Assembly: GCA_016198745.1 (NCBI GenBank) | Contig: JACQHZ010000026.1 | Span: 1-43,977, forward strand | Source of the DNA: Verrucomicrobiota bacterium | GTDB taxonomy: Bacteria > Verrucomicrobiota > Verrucomicrobiia > JABWAM01 | Direction of reading: 5' to 3' | DNA length: 43,977 nucleotides | Part shown: piece by piece, positions 1 to 8,610 of the stretch | Position numbering within the stretch: the first letter of the stretch is position 1 | How the letters are laid out: each line of letters begins with the position of its first letter | The notes under the pieces: generated by a model | Told to the model about the DNA's origin: nothing | Database searches by the model: none | The model's input: the letters and a program-made list of their open reading frames with translations, nothing else | Position numbers and translations under genes: made by a program

Positions 1-168
1 GCATTTGAGCAATCCGGCTGAGAATCTCGTCCGAAAAAATCCGACCGTTAATGGAGTACATGCGGCCAGACTACACGAATCCGCAACCGGTGTCCCGAAC
101 AATTTATGGGCAATCGTCAGCCTAAAGGCGAGGGGTTTACGGCCAGAGAGAGGACTCTAAATTTTTAG

Positions 169-363
169 CATGAATTTCTCTACGAGTATTTCCGGGGCGA
201 ACTCAACCTGCCGGACGAGATTGATGACATTTATCTGCCACCGGGCTTCAAGAAGCTGAAATATCAGGAAGAGGCTGTGCTGAACGCGAGCAAGGTTCTC
301 GATGAATACGACGGCGCATTCCTGTCGTCGTGGCTTACCGGCGCGGAGAACCAAGGGATATGA
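169..363 (+). pseudogene. Fragment of a SNF2/PLD-type helicase (N-terminal part up to Walker A)
   Basis: The reading frame encodes about 64 residues resembling the region just before the ATPase core of large helicases found beside DNA methyltransferases in defence loci. Visible pieces are EIDDIYLPPGFKKLKYQEEA and VLDEYDGAFLS, after which family members continue into a Walker A motif. Here the frame breaks exactly at that point and closes with TGA at 361-363. A TAG codon sits immediately upstream of the first codon, and there is no start codon or ribosome site. Only this scrap remains, so it cannot act as a helicase. Family assignment is from recall of typical sequences and is moderately sure. 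With the methyltransferase scrap at 1160-1528 it suggests the remnant of a restriction or phage-defence island. Confidence 0.6.
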
Positions 364-434
364 AACATCAAATACAAAAAACAAGCGCCACGAAATCGTC
401 TTGACGGATAATCGGATTATAGTATGGTAAAAGT

Positions 435-653
435 ATGAAGATTACAGTTGAAATCTCAGATAAAGAAGTTGACGAAATACGCCTTTTTTCTGGCGAGAGA
501 AAGAAGGGACCCGCAATTCGCAAGCTGGCCCTGGAATCCCTGGCTCTCCGCAGACGCGAAGCGTTGCTTGAAAATGTGGTTTCCGGGAAAACGTCTGTTG
601 ATTTGCCGGATTGGAAAACGCTCAGGCAAGACCGGGGTTTTCCATGGACCTGA
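435..653 (+). CDS. VapB-like antitoxin of a type II toxin-antitoxin pair
   Basis: A 72-residue protein beginning MKITVEISDKEVDEIRLF, with a basic segment (SGERKKGPAIRKLAL) and an acidic, tryptophan-ending tail typical of the toxin-binding part of small antitoxins. Antitoxins of this kind bind DNA as dimers to repress their own operon and wrap the toxin active site through the C-terminus. Its end overlaps the downstream PIN-domain gene by 10 bases (toxin ATG at 644, antitoxin TGA at 651-653), the usual arrangement for translational coupling. The exact antitoxin fold is not certain from sequence. The call rests mainly on size, charge and the neighbouring toxin. Unlike its neighbours on both sides it appears intact. 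Confidence 0.75.
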   Translation: MKITVEISDKEVDEIRLFSGERKKGPAIRKLALESLALRRREALLENVVSGKTSVDLPDWKTLRQDRGFPWT

Positions 654-1048
654 TTGATACGTCGCTGTGGATTGATTTCTTCCGTCCCTCCACCTCGGCA
701 GCGGTCAAAGCGCAAATTCACGCGCTGGTGAAAGATACGGGTATTGTTCTCTGCGAACCGGTGATCTTCGAGACGTTGCGGGCGGCGCCCGCCAAACAGC
801 GTCATTTCATCGAATTGGTTTTTGAGACCATCCGGGTATTGCCCACGACGGGCACGCTCTGGCGGGACGCCTGCCGTCTTGGTCAGAAGTGCGCCAATGC
901 AGGTTTTTCGGTGTCTTCCATGGATCTGCTGATCGCGCAGTTGGCCCTTCATCATCAGACGCGTCTGCTGACATTCGATCGGGATTTTACGCAGATCGCC
1001 AAAGTTGCGCCCCTTCAATTGCAGGCACTGGAGCGACGGACGGCTTAG
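644..1048 (+). CDS. VapC-like PIN-domain ribonuclease toxin
   Basis: A 134-residue protein starting MDLIDTSLWIDFF. It carries the PIN-domain acidic set: D5 in the LIDTS motif, E43 in VIFETLR, D94 in SSMDLLIAQ and D112/D114 in LLTFDRDF. VapC toxins are magnesium-dependent endoribonucleases that cut tRNA or rRNA when freed from their antitoxin. An upstream in-frame ATG at 611 would add 11 residues, but the start at 644 places the conserved LIDTS strand at the N-terminus as in the family and overlaps the antitoxin stop. Length and all catalytic positions are normal, so the gene looks functional. It sits between decayed defence-gene remnants, a common place for such modules. Confidence 0.85.
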   Translation: MDLIDTSLWIDFFRPSTSAAVKAQIHALVKDTGIVLCEPVIFETLRAAPAKQRHFIELVFETIRVLPTTGTLWRDACRLGQKCANAGFSVSSMDLLIAQLALHHQTRLLTFDRDFTQIAKVAPLQLQALERRTA

Positions 1049-1159
1049 CTTTGTCTCGCCCATCGAGAAGATGACCACGGACAAATGACGAAATGGGAAA
1101 CATCAAGTTTGATGTTGAAGGTTTATGGAGTCCACCGTAGAGTTTTACGAAACAACGGA

Positions 1160-1528
1160 AGGCCACTCCGTCAGTATGTTGGTTCGCGTGTTTCTCGCGG
1201 CCTCACAACTGGCTTGAACGAAGCGTTTGTGGTTGACCGCATGACGCGCGACCACCTCATTCGCGAACACAAATCTTCCGCTGAAATTCTTGAACCGTTC
1301 CTGCGTGGGCTCGACGTGAAACGGTGGCGAGCGGAGTTTGCCGAGCAATATCTCATCAAGATTGAGTCATCGGAAAACAAAGACCATCCGTGGTCAGGCA
1401 AATCTGATAAGGAAGCAGAGAAGGTTTTTGCTAAAACGTTTCCTGCCATTCACTCGCACTTTGAGAACCTCCGCAGAGAACTCATCAAACGCGACGATCA
1501 GGGCAAATACTTTTGGGAACAGCGGTCA
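1160..1528 (+). pseudogene. Fragment of a class I DNA methyltransferase / restriction enzyme (TaqI-like specificity region)
   Basis: About 123 codons resemble the C-terminal target-recognition region of Eco57I/TaqI-type methyltransferases. The motif RGLTTGLNEAFVVD is characteristic of the start of that region, followed by SAEILEPFLRGLDVKRW and a segment ending in DDQGKYFWEQRS, where intact members continue with an aromatic-rich recognition core. The catalytic NPPY half is absent. The frame is open from 1085 to 1873, but residues after about 1528 are unrelated readthrough into sequence whose real coding content lies on the other strand. It is therefore a truncated remnant, probably from the same lost defence island as the helicase scrap. 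Confidence 0.7.
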
Positions 1529-1558
1529 GTTTGCCCGCAAAAGCAAACTGCAGGCGGG

Positions 1559-1666
1559 CGCGCCCTGGGGCAGCAGCACCCGGCAGGACTGAAACAGCCG
1601 CGCCATTACCCGCGGAAACTGATCGCACAGCGACCGATACCAGCGATGCGGAGTCAAGACGACCGC
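1559..1666 (-). pseudogene. Fragment of a GntR/LacI-type regulator, C-terminal sensor piece
   Basis: About 36 minus-strand codons read HRWYRSLCDQFPRVMARLFQ and then SCRVLLPQG. They match, nearly position for position, the segment YHSWYESLCNQFPQVMEQLF of the regulator remnant at 25156-25786 and HAWYEQLCFQYPQAMEKLF of the intact regulator at 32409-33542. Nothing else of the gene is visible on either side. The piece abuts the methyltransferase remnant on the plus strand, so a recombination junction lies near 1530-1558. It is too short to be functional. Confidence 0.65.
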
Positions 1667-1692
1667 GGTGGACGGACGGGTTGTCAGTCGTT

Positions 1693-2170
1693 TCAATTGC
1701 GCGACAGTCCCTTCGCCGGACACCCACCATGTTCCTGGTTGAGCTTCAGGAACTCCGCGCACATGGCGTCCAGCGCTTCCTGGCGATGGCCGGCGCCCGC
1801 CGGGTCCGTGTACCACCGGGGAATAAAACCGCCCCTGGGACGTCCGAGCAGTTTGACCATTTTTTGGCAATAGGCGCGGATTTCGTCCAACGCGCCGCGG
1901 GCCATGGTGTTTTGGATATCAACCGGCGAAAAGAAAGTAATCCGGCCGCCGAAGCGTTTGCCGAGCAGTTCCAATCCCATGTTTTCCTGCTGATCCATGT
2001 GGACGACATCGAGGCCGATCTCGATCAGGTCGTCGAGAATGTCCACGATATAACCGCAACTGTGGAGGAAAGTCAGGAGACCGGCCTGATGGGCCGCCTG
2101 GAAAATCATAGGGCAATCGGTCGGCCCCTTGGAAACGAATGGTTCGAATTACAACTTCACGGCTGGTCAT
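1693..2170 (-). pseudogene. Uroporphyrinogen decarboxylase (URO-D) family protein, internally deleted
   Basis: From the ATG at 2170 the minus strand encodes a normal family N-terminus (MTSREVVIRTIRFQGADRL, then PYDFP). At about 2100-2109 it shifts frame into the family C-terminal third, containing HSCGYIVDILDDLIEIGLD, QQENMGLELLGKRFGGRITF and PRWYTDPAGAG, ending at 1693. Full members are roughly 350-400 residues; only about 24 plus 135 remain, so some 200 central residues are gone and the junction is out of frame. In PVC bacteria many such genes belong to methyltransferase-like subgroups near sugar clusters rather than to haem synthesis. The conserved C-terminal histidine-cysteine pair (HSCG) is retained, but the product cannot be functional. 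Confidence 0.8.
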
Positions 2171-2249
2171 GGGAAAGGCTTCGTTAGAAGGTTGCGCGGG
2201 TGAAATGCGGAACGTATTCCAGAACCGTCCCTGGAAAACAAGTTAATCT

Positions 2250-2280
2250 GCATTTCTCACCACTTTTCGGTGAGAAATGC
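2250..2280. repeat. Perfect 12-bp stem hairpin
   Basis: Arms GCATTTCTCACC (2250-2261) and GGTGAGAAATGC (2269-2280) pair perfectly around a 7-base loop. It is the first of three hairpins in a row in the gene-free stretch 2171-2585. Its arm resembles the arm of the third hairpin (GGATTTCTCATCCC), suggesting related palindromic units. No poly-T tract follows, so it is not an obvious intrinsic terminator. Confidence 0.7.
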
Positions 2281-2281
2281 A

Positions 2282-2316
2282 CCTGAAAAAAACCGTTGGG
2301 AAGCGGTTTTTTCAGG
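2282..2316. terminator. Terminator-like hairpin with A/T tracts
   Basis: The arm CCTGAAAAAAACCG (2282-2295) pairs with CGGTTTTTTCAGG (2304-2316), with one unpaired A and a loop of eight bases. The A and T tracts inside the arms make it readable as an intrinsic terminator in either direction. No intact gene ends nearby: the URO-D remnant starts at 2170 and runs away from it, so its role is unclear. It may simply be part of the repeat cluster. Confidence 0.45.
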
Positions 2317-2369
2317 CCGCCTCCCGCCTTGGCGGGACGGGATTAACCCCGCCCCGGCGGCACTCCGTG

Positions 2370-2407
2370 CGGATTTCTCATCCCGCCGCGGCGGGATGAG
2401 AAATCCG
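2370..2407. repeat. 38-bp perfect palindrome
   Basis: Bases 2370-2407 are a perfect palindrome centred on CCGCGG, with the half-site CGGATTTCTCATCCCGCCG. It is flanked by a further inverted pair (ATTAACCC at 2342-2349 and GGGTTAAT at 2407-2414). It would form a 17-19 bp cruciform. The rest of 2171-2585 contains no gene that I can recognise. It lies upstream of the GH95 remnant and might have served as a regulatory or repeat element. Confidence 0.75.
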
Positions 2408-2585
2408 GGTTAATTGACTTGGCGTCAAGCTCTTCACCAAAAGTGCAGACCCTTTGTGTACGGTATTTGTTCGGGTTGCAAGAGACTCTCGTGTGCCTTG
2501 AATTCTTAACCAATTGAAATCGTGATGCTGCCCGCAGGAAATTGATCAAAGAACCATACAAAAGAATTCCTCGAAAGACATTCAG

Positions 2586-4567
2586 ATCCTGCGGAATCCT
2601 GCAACCACCCTTTGGTTCGAGCAACCCGCAACGCACTTCACCCAGTCGCTGCCCTTAGGCAACGGGCGCCTCGGCTTCATGGTGTTCGGCGGAGTTCCCC
2701 GTGAACGCGTGATCCTCAACGAGGAGTCCGTGTGGTCGGGATCGCCGTTCGACGACAATCGCCCCAATGCCTTCCGCGATCTCCCCGTCATCCGGAACCT
2801 GCTTCTGGCCGGCAAAAACACGGAAGCGGAAGCGATGGTCCGCCAAGCGTTCACCTGCCGGGGGCGAGGCTCCGGCCAGGGCCAGGCGGCCAACCTTCCT
2901 TTCGGTTGTTACCAGACCCTGGGCAATCTCTGGCTGGAGTTCGACGGGTTCACCGGTGAACCGACCGATTACCGGCGACAGCTCGACCTGCGGACGGCCA
3001 TCATGGACGTGGCGTACGCAATGAATGGCGCAATCTGTCGCCGCCAGGTTTTTATCAGCGCTCCGGACCAGGTTGGCGTCATCCGTCTCTCCGCCAATCG
3101 TCCCGCCGCCCTGAATTTGACAGTGCGACTCGATCGTCCGGAACATTTCCGCACCGAAGCGGTGAACGCCTGCGAACTTCTGATGACCGGCCAACTGCCC
3201 GACGGTCAAGGCGGCGGCGGGGTCCGTTATGCGGCGCGGCTCCGGTTGGTCCCCAGGGGCGGAAAGTCGGAGGCGCGGGAAAACGCCTTAAAAGTGATCG
3301 GAGCGGATGAACTGCTGATCCTGTTCGACGCGGAAACGGATTACCACGGCAACGCGCCGCGTGACCGCCGCATCGAGGATCCGTCCGCCGAGACCAGCCG
3401 CATGCTCGACCGGGCGGCGGGAAAACCCTATGAAAAACTTCTGGCGGATCATATCGCCGATTACCGCGGCTTCTTCGACCGCGTAACGCTCAAGTTGGCG
3501 GATGGGTGGCGCACGTCAATACCAACGCGTGGGGATTCACGGCGCCCACGGAAACCGGGGCCTGGCAACTCGTCGCCAGCGCTTCGGGCTGGCTGTGCGA
3601 GCATCTGTGGGACCATTACGCGTTCAGCGGCGACCGGGATTACCTGCGCTGGGCCTACCCGATCATGAAGGAAGCCGCCGAATTTTATCTCGGGATGTTG
3701 ATCGAGGAACCGGTTCACAGTTGGCTGGTCACGGCGCCCTCCAATTCCCCGGAAAACCGTTTTCGGAAACCCGACGGAATGGAAGCCACCACCTGCATGG
3801 GACCCACGATTGATATGCAGATCTTGCGCGAGCTGTTTTCCAACTGCATCGCCGCCGGCGAAATCCTGGGCGTTGATGCCGCGTTCCGGGAACAGTTGAA
3901 ATCCAGCCGGGCGCGTCTGGCGCCCAACCAGATCGCCCCCGACGGCCGGCTCCAGGAATGGCTGGATCCCTACGTCGAACCCGAACCCCAGCACCGGCAC
4001 GTATCTCATTTGTACGGTCTCTATCCATCCAGCGAGATTTCTCCGGGCCAGACACCGGAACTCGCCGAGGCGGCGCGACGGAGCCTGGAATTACGCGGCG
4101 ATCACAGCACCGGCTGGGCTTTGGCCTGGAGGGTGAATTTATGGGCGCGGCTCGGCGACGGGAACCATGCTCACCGGCTGTTACGCGCGCTGTTTTATCC
4201 CACCGGCGACATGGGGCTGGATTACGCGGGCAGCGGGTCCGGCAGCTACGCCAACCTGTTCTGCGCCCATCCGCCTTTCCAGATTGACGGAAACTTTGGC
4301 GGAACGGCGGGCATTGTCGAGATGCTGATTCAGTCCCGCCCCGGCGAAATCCATCTGCTTCCCGCATTGCCCGACGCCTGGCCCGAAGGACGGGTAGCCG
4401 GTTTTTGCGCGCGAGGAGGATGGGTTGTCAATCTGGAATGGAAGCACCGCCGTCTGATCCGGGCGACGATTCGATCCGCGAACGGCGGCGCCATTCGGGT
4501 TCGGCAAGCTCAAAGGACCTGGGACCTGAATCCGTCCGCCGGACAGGCCGCGACGATCCATCCTTGA
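2586..4567 (+). pseudogene. GH95-family alpha-L-fucosidase/galactosidase, internal deletion with frameshift
   Basis: The first part (to about 3497) shows the GH95 N-terminal beta-sandwich start: TLWFEQPATHFTQSLPLGNG then FMVFGGVPRERVILNEESVW. The second frame (3506-4567) starts inside the alpha/alpha barrel at WVAHVNTNAWGFTAPTE and continues through HRHVSHLYGLYPSSEISPG, STGWALAWRVNLWARLGDG and PFQIDGNFGGTAGIVEML to a normal C-terminus. Between them about 150 residues are missing, including the segment that normally carries the catalytic asparagine pair (the NxNxxMNYWP region). No ATG precedes the homology; the frame is open only from 2526. The gene lacks a start, a catalytic core segment and frame continuity, so it is a remnant of an enzyme that removed terminal fucose or galactose from glycans. 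Confidence 0.85.
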
Positions 4568-4630
4568 GTGTATTGAAAAACAGCGTGTCGGTGGCGGCAC
4601 AGATCGAGCCGGCCGACAGGCGCACGACCG

Positions 4631-4683
4631 CATTGTGTATGGATTGTGTATTCGTTGCGCTCCTTTCTCGGTTGGGGTAAGTT
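4631..4683 (+). promoter_or_regulatory. Cassette A promoter block with three 11-bp-spaced direct repeats
   Basis: TTGTGTAT (4633-4640), TTGTGTAT (4644-4651) and TTGCGCT (4655-4661) repeat every 11 bases, one helical turn. The third repeat also reads as a -35 box (TTGCGC) followed after 17 bases by TAAGTT (4678-4683). The pseudopilin ATG is only 8 bases further on, and no Shine-Dalgarno sequence is present. The same block precedes the pseudopilins at 7771 and 12690. Confidence 0.65.
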
Positions 4684-4691
4684 GCCGCCAA

Positions 4692-5516
4692 ATGAATCGT
4701 CCCATGCACCATGGATGCGCCCGGATCCCGCCCAGAATCGTCCTCCGTCCGACGCGTGCCGCCTTCCGGCGAACCTGGAAGCGTTGCGGTTTCACCCTGG
4801 TGGAACTCCTGGTGGTGATCGCCATTATCGCGGTCCTGATGGCGTTGCTGATGCCGGCGCTGAAAAATGCGCGGAACTCGGCCAAACAGATCTCCTGCAT
4901 GAACAACATGAAGCAGATTCATCTTGCGATCAGGATGTACGCCGATGACAACGGCGGGCTGATCCCGTTGGCAGCGGGCGCGAACATCCGTTTTAACGGG
5001 TGGTCGTGGAATAATCCAGGCATGCTCCATCAAATGCTTTCGTCATATCTTTCACCGCGCAGCCCGGTCTGGATCGATCCCGGATGGCCAAGAGATCAGC
5101 TTTATTTTCCTTCACTTCCCCAACCGAACGTCTATGGCACGCCCGACCAGGCTTCCGGATCCCCGAATGCCCCCGGCACTCCGGCCAATATCGGGATCAG
5201 TTACGACTACTACTGGGTTAACTATGCGAATTCTTTCGGGCAAGTATGGACTTATAATGGCGGTAATTTTGCATGGAAACCATGCACACCCGCGGACATT
5301 GGAATCAACACGACCAGGAGCGAGGGGACCTGCAAGCTGTTTAATTGCCTGCCATGGGTAGGGAGTGGTCCGCAGGAACCCGGCCCGCATGGAAATGGCA
5401 GGATTTGGAATGTTCTATGGTTGGATGGTCACGTCAACGCGCTGCAGGGCGCGTACAGTCCGTCCGGGGCGGCCCAAGCCAATCATATTCTGTTTGGCGG
5501 CGACTGGGTTCAATGA
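4692..5516 (+). CDS. Type II secretion-like pseudopilin A (prepilin with H...DGH C-terminal motif)
   Basis: A 274-residue protein. A long basic leader of 33 residues ([15 protein letters not shown]...) ends at the prepilin peptidase site [20 protein letters not shown], with the usual Glu at position 5 of the mature helix. The C-terminal region carries [18 protein letters not shown], a variant of the prepilin H-X9-DG motif with 11 intervening residues. Such proteins are inserted in the inner membrane through the N-terminal helix and assemble into, or are processed like, type II secretion pseudopili. The ATG at 4692 is chosen because the same leader begins at the equivalent ATG in the second copy (7771). 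The next gene starts inside its stop codon (ATGA), so it heads an operon with a LamG protein and a dehydrogenase. Confidence 0.9.
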   Translation: MNRPMHHGCARIPPRIVLRPTRAAFRRTWKRCGFTLVELLVVIAIIAVLMALLMPALKNARNSAKQISCMNNMKQIHLAIRMYADDNGGLIPLAAGANIRFNGWSWNNPGMLHQMLSSYLSPRSPVWIDPGWPRDQLYFPSLPQPNVYGTPDQASGSPNAPGTPANIGISYDYYWVNYANSFGQVWTYNGGNFAWKPCTPADIGINTTRSEGTCKLFNCLPWVGSGPQEPGPHGNGRIWNVLWLDGHVNALQGAYSPSGAAQANHILFGGDWVQ

Positions 5517-6502
5517 AAATGGGCGTCATTCGTAATGTAACTCGACGAGGTTCTTGCAGGGACTTCATCCTTTGTCTTTGGGCCTGTCTGGCAACGGGAC
5601 AGGTTTGGGCGGCCGAGTTGCTTCTGCACTATGATGTCGATAATCCCAATTCATGGGATGGCAGGGCGCTCACCGATCTTGCGGGAGTCGGCGCTGAGAT
5701 AACACCATCCGCGGGCGAGGCAAAAGATGCCAGCTACGGAATTCCCGTCTTGGTTCCAAAGGGAGCTGGACCGGGCAATCGCGCCTATCTTGAATTTAAA
5801 AAATATGGGGCGTTAATGATTGAACGAGGCAGTCCAACGAAATGCAACGATGCGCTTATCTTCAACGAACACGACCCCGCGCGCGGCCTTTCCGGTTATT
5901 CTCTTGAAGGATATTTCAACATTTCCGCGACGGAGTTCGGCATCCACGAGGAGAGCGCCACTCCGAACAGTTGCATTGGATCCGGCATGGGAACGGGTCT
6001 TGGAAATCGATTTCTCGTGGTTGCGCTGAAAGGTTCCCGATTGTTCGTTTCTTCGCGGACCGAAATGGTGAATCCAACCAAGGGCAATCGCGCCGAAGCG
6101 GCGATTGTGATCGGGTCTGACATCGACCAGATCATTCCACGCGACACATGGTTTCATGTGGTGAAGGTTTTTGATCCCCGGAAAGAGGAGGGGGAGATCC
6201 GGTGGTTCATTGACGGGGAGTTGGCGCAAACAGATCCCGTTCCGCCCATCAGCCCGGAAGATGCCTACCCGGCCTTCGCCGAATGGTACGGCTCGGTGGG
6301 GGGAGGGACCCGCGAGGTCAAGGGGATCGGTTACAGTCTGGTGCGCGTTTATGCGGGCGTCCTTACAGCAGACGAAGTGATGCGGCATTATCGTGAAGTC
6401 ATCAAAGCAAAAATGCCTGTCTGCCGTGCTGGCACAGGCATGTCCCACGACGGAACAGCGTTCTCCCCCAAAAAACTGGAACAGAAAGGAGCAAATAGAT
6501 GA
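5513..6502 (+). CDS. Exported LamG-like (concanavalin A-fold) protein
   Basis: 329 residues with a signal peptide (hydrophobic [17 protein letters not shown], likely cleaved before [10 protein letters not shown]). The rest looks like a single LamG/pentraxin-type beta-sandwich: [13 protein letters not shown] at the start, [11 protein letters not shown], a strand pair around [21 protein letters not shown] followed by FIDGEL, and a closing [19 protein letters not shown] typical of LamG domains. These domains bind saccharides or proteins at the cell surface; the ligand here is unknown. The start at 5513 overlaps the pseudopilin stop by four bases, and its own stop overlaps the dehydrogenase start (ATGA at 6499), giving a three-gene coupled operon. 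Confidence 0.8.
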   Translation: MKMGVIRNVTRRGSCRDFILCLWACLATGQVWAAELLLHYDVDNPNSWDGRALTDLAGVGAEITPSAGEAKDASYGIPVLVPKGAGPGNRAYLEFKKYGALMIERGSPTKCNDALIFNEHDPARGLSGYSLEGYFNISATEFGIHEESATPNSCIGSGMGTGLGNRFLVVALKGSRLFVSSRTEMVNPTKGNRAEAAIVIGSDIDQIIPRDTWFHVVKVFDPRKEEGEIRWFIDGELAQTDPVPPISPEDAYPAFAEWYGSVGGGTREVKGIGYSLVRVYAGVLTADEVMRHYREVIKAKMPVCRAGTGMSHDGTAFSPKKLEQKGANR

Positions 6503-7524
6503 GAGCAAAACGAGTCGTGTTCACGGAGCCGCATCGAGCCGTGCTGGAAGAGTTTGAGTTGGACGACAACCGGTTGGGCGAGCAGGAGATTCTGGTGCGG
6601 ACGCTTTGCTCCGTCATCAGCGCGGGGACGGAGGGCGCGGCGTTCACGGGGCTGGAAGCGGAGCATCCAGGGGCGCGGAACTTTGGGTATCCGTGTGGGA
6701 CGGGATACGGCAACGTCGGCGAAATCCTCAAGGTTGGCAAGTCGGTGGAAGGACTGAAAGAGGGCGACATCGCGTTCACTACCGCCCCGCACGCTTCGCG
6801 CGCGAAGTTCAACACCTACCAGCGGATATGCGTGAAAGCGCCCGACGGACTGGATTTGAAGCAAGCCGTGTTCGCGCGGATGGCGGGTGTGGCGATAACC
6901 GCCGTGCGCAAGGCGGATTTCTCTTTGGGCGATCCGGTGCTAGTCATCGGCTTGGGGCTGGTGGGTAACTTCGCGGCGCAGGAGTTTCTGCTCGCGGGCG
7001 CGGACGTGATGGGGGTGGACGTCGCCGAACCGCGTTTGGAAAAAGCGCCGCAGTGCGGCATCGCCAACGTTGTCAACCCGCAAAAAACCGATTTGCAGCA
7101 GGCGGTCAACGAGTGGACGGACGGCAAAGGGGCGCGGGTTGTCGTGGAAGCCATCGGTCAGCCTGAACTCATCGCGCAAGCCGCGCAACTGGCGCGGCGG
7201 CACGGGGACATCATTTTGCTGGGCAGCCCGCGCAGGCGCGTGACGATGGACGTGACGCCCATGCTCAGTCGCATTCACCTGCAAGGTCTGAACGTGAAGG
7301 GCGCGCTGGAGTGGCTCTACTCCATCCCCGAACTGGACGCCGTGCGCCACTCCATCATCGGCAACACCAGGCAAATCTTCGGCTGGCTGAAGTCCGGCAG
7401 GTTGAAAACTGAACCCTTGCTGACGCATCTGCTCCCGCCGACGGAGTGCCAGCAGGCTTACAGCGGACTGGACAAGAAGAAGGACGAGTATCTGGGCGTG
7501 GTGTTCGATTGGACGGCAATTTAG
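6499..7524 (+). CDS. Medium-chain dehydrogenase/reductase (zinc-type alcohol dehydrogenase-like)
   Basis: 341 residues of the MDR superfamily: an N-terminal GroES-like domain (SAGTEGAAFTGLE; CGTGYGNVGEILKVGKSVEG) and a Rossmann domain with the nucleotide motif GLGLVGNFAAQ followed by VDVAEPRLEKA. The catalytic-zinc cysteine usually found near residue 40 is replaced by the SxGTE motif seen in bacteriochlorophyllide dehydrogenase-like and sugar-dehydrogenase-like MDRs, so chemistry may not need zinc. It probably oxidises a sugar or polyol in the cytoplasm with NAD(P). It is translationally coupled to the LamG gene (ATGA overlap). The specific substrate cannot be read from the sequence. Confidence 0.85.
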   Translation: MRAKRVVFTEPHRAVLEEFELDDNRLGEQEILVRTLCSVISAGTEGAAFTGLEAEHPGARNFGYPCGTGYGNVGEILKVGKSVEGLKEGDIAFTTAPHASRAKFNTYQRICVKAPDGLDLKQAVFARMAGVAITAVRKADFSLGDPVLVIGLGLVGNFAAQEFLLAGADVMGVDVAEPRLEKAPQCGIANVVNPQKTDLQQAVNEWTDGKGARVVVEAIGQPELIAQAAQLARRHGDIILLGSPRRRVTMDVTPMLSRIHLQGLNVKGALEWLYSIPELDAVRHSIIGNTRQIFGWLKSGRLKTEPLLTHLLPPTECQQAYSGLDKKKDEYLGVVFDWTAI

Positions 7525-7569
7525 ACAGGATGAACAGGATGGACAGGATTTGTGAAATATCCGGGCTAG
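7523..7569. repeat. Short tandem repeat plus 17-bp dispersed repeat
   Basis: Right after the dehydrogenase stop, the unit ACAGGATG/ACAGGATT occurs three times within 7523-7550. It is followed by TGAAATATCCGGGCTAG (7553-7569), which recurs exactly at 36334-36350 beside the 3' end of the Gfo/Idh/MocA gene. The 7525-7711 stretch otherwise shows no gene. Confidence 0.6.
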
Positions 7570-7711
7570 TGTTGGAAAAATGTCAGTTGGCTTCTAAATG
7601 AGGCAAAAAAGAAGGCTCAACCCTAACCAAAGGAATTGGCTTGCGCAACACGCGGCGCGATCCTCTGCGGTTTGCCATCGCCGCGTGGGCGCCAGGCCGC
7701 GTCGCGCACCG

Positions 7712-7764
7712 CATTGTGTATGGATTGTGTCTTCGTTGCGCTTCTTTCTCGGTAGGCGTAAATT
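7712..7764 (+). promoter_or_regulatory. Cassette B promoter block with three 11-bp-spaced direct repeats
   Basis: TTGTGTAT (7714-7721), TTGTGTCT (7725-7732) and TTGCGCTT (7736-7743) match the block before cassette A. TTGCGC to TAAATT (7759-7764) has a 17-base spacer, and the ATG at 7771 lies six bases beyond. No ribosome-binding sequence is visible, which fits a leaderless start. Confidence 0.65.
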
Positions 7765-7770
7765 TACCGA

Positions 7771-8550
7771 ATGAATCGTCCCATGCACCATGGATGCGCC
7801 CGGATCCCGCCCAGGATCGCCCTGTCCCCGACTCGCACCGCCGCCCGGCGGGTCTGGAGGCGTTGCGGTTTTACGTTGGTCGAACTGCTTGTGGTGATTG
7901 CCATCATCAGTATTCTGGCGGCATTGCTGTTGCCGGCGATCCAAAACGCCAGGGACCGCGCCAAGGAAGCCGCCTGTGTCAATAACATCAAGCAGATTTA
8001 CCTGCTATGCAGTCTTTACGCGAATGACAACAGGGATTATCTGCCCAGCAGTTGGTATATTGACGAACGGCAATGGGTGGTCTGGAGCGCGGACTGGAGC
8101 TGGGGCGCCGACCCGCATCCCAACGGATATCCGCATGTCACTTTCAAGACGTACATTGATTGGCACAGTCCGGTCTGGTTTGATCCGGCCTGGCCGCTGG
8201 ACAAGGATTATTATCCCGGCCTCAAAACCTGCAGAGGCGACCCGTACGGTGGCCCAGACGTGAACGTTCCCTTCACCCCCCGCAACGCGGGCAGCGGTTA
8301 CAATTACATTTGCTGGAGCCGCGGAGGTTGGACTTCACCGACCACTTATCAGCGATATCGTTTTGGCGGCCCAAAGAATCCGAGCGCGGCATTGATCCTC
8401 GAGTGCCTTCCCAACCCGGCTGTTACCGGGGTGCCGGGCCCGCATCGAAGTGGCGCGGCTTGGAACGTCCTCTGGCTGGATGGTCATGTGAGTTCAGAGA
8501 ATGCGGCGGCGATGCCGGCGCTCAATGGCGCCGGCGATTGGAGTCCGTGA
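7771..8550 (+). CDS. Type II secretion-like pseudopilin B
   Basis: 259 residues. The first 16 residues are identical to pseudopilin A, and the first 44 bases of the two genes are identical, whereas the mature domains have drifted. The leader (33 residues) ends at [22 protein letters not shown] shared central motif ([19 protein letters not shown] here, [19 protein letters not shown] in A) and a C-terminal [17 protein letters not shown] identify the same subfamily. It is a membrane-anchored pilin-like protein of probable periplasmic or surface assembly. It is followed 86 bases later by the large beta-helix/propeller gene, which it presumably accompanies. Confidence 0.9.
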   Translation: MNRPMHHGCARIPPRIALSPTRTAARRVWRRCGFTLVELLVVIAIISILAALLLPAIQNARDRAKEAACVNNIKQIYLLCSLYANDNRDYLPSSWYIDERQWVVWSADWSWGADPHPNGYPHVTFKTYIDWHSPVWFDPAWPLDKDYYPGLKTCRGDPYGGPDVNVPFTPRNAGSGYNYICWSRGGWTSPTTYQRYRFGGPKNPSAALILECLPNPAVTGVPGPHRSGAAWNVLWLDGHVSSENAAAMPALNGAGDWSP

Positions 8551-8610
8551 GGATAGCCCGCTGTTCCAAATCAGTTTGCGACCAATGACAACAATTCGTT
8601 CACCCGAAAG

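Noticed and set aside
1085-1873. A single 262-residue protein
   Set aside because: Only the part up to about 1528 resembles a methyltransferase. The rest overlaps regulator and URO-D remnants coded on the other strand.
2454-2479. A fourth copy of the cassette promoter repeats (TTGTGTACGGTATTTGTTCG)
   Set aside because: Only the first unit matches well; spacing and the later units do not hold, and no pilin follows. Treated as chance similarity.
2655-3209. A 184-codon minus-strand frame
   Set aside because: Antisense to the GH95 N-terminal region, with no motif of its own.
4631-4661. Sigma-54 promoter in the repeat block (TGG...TTGC)
   Set aside because: TGG and TTGC are present, but the spacing is four bases too long for the -24/-12 consensus. 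The 11-bp repeat and a -35/-10 reading explain the block better.
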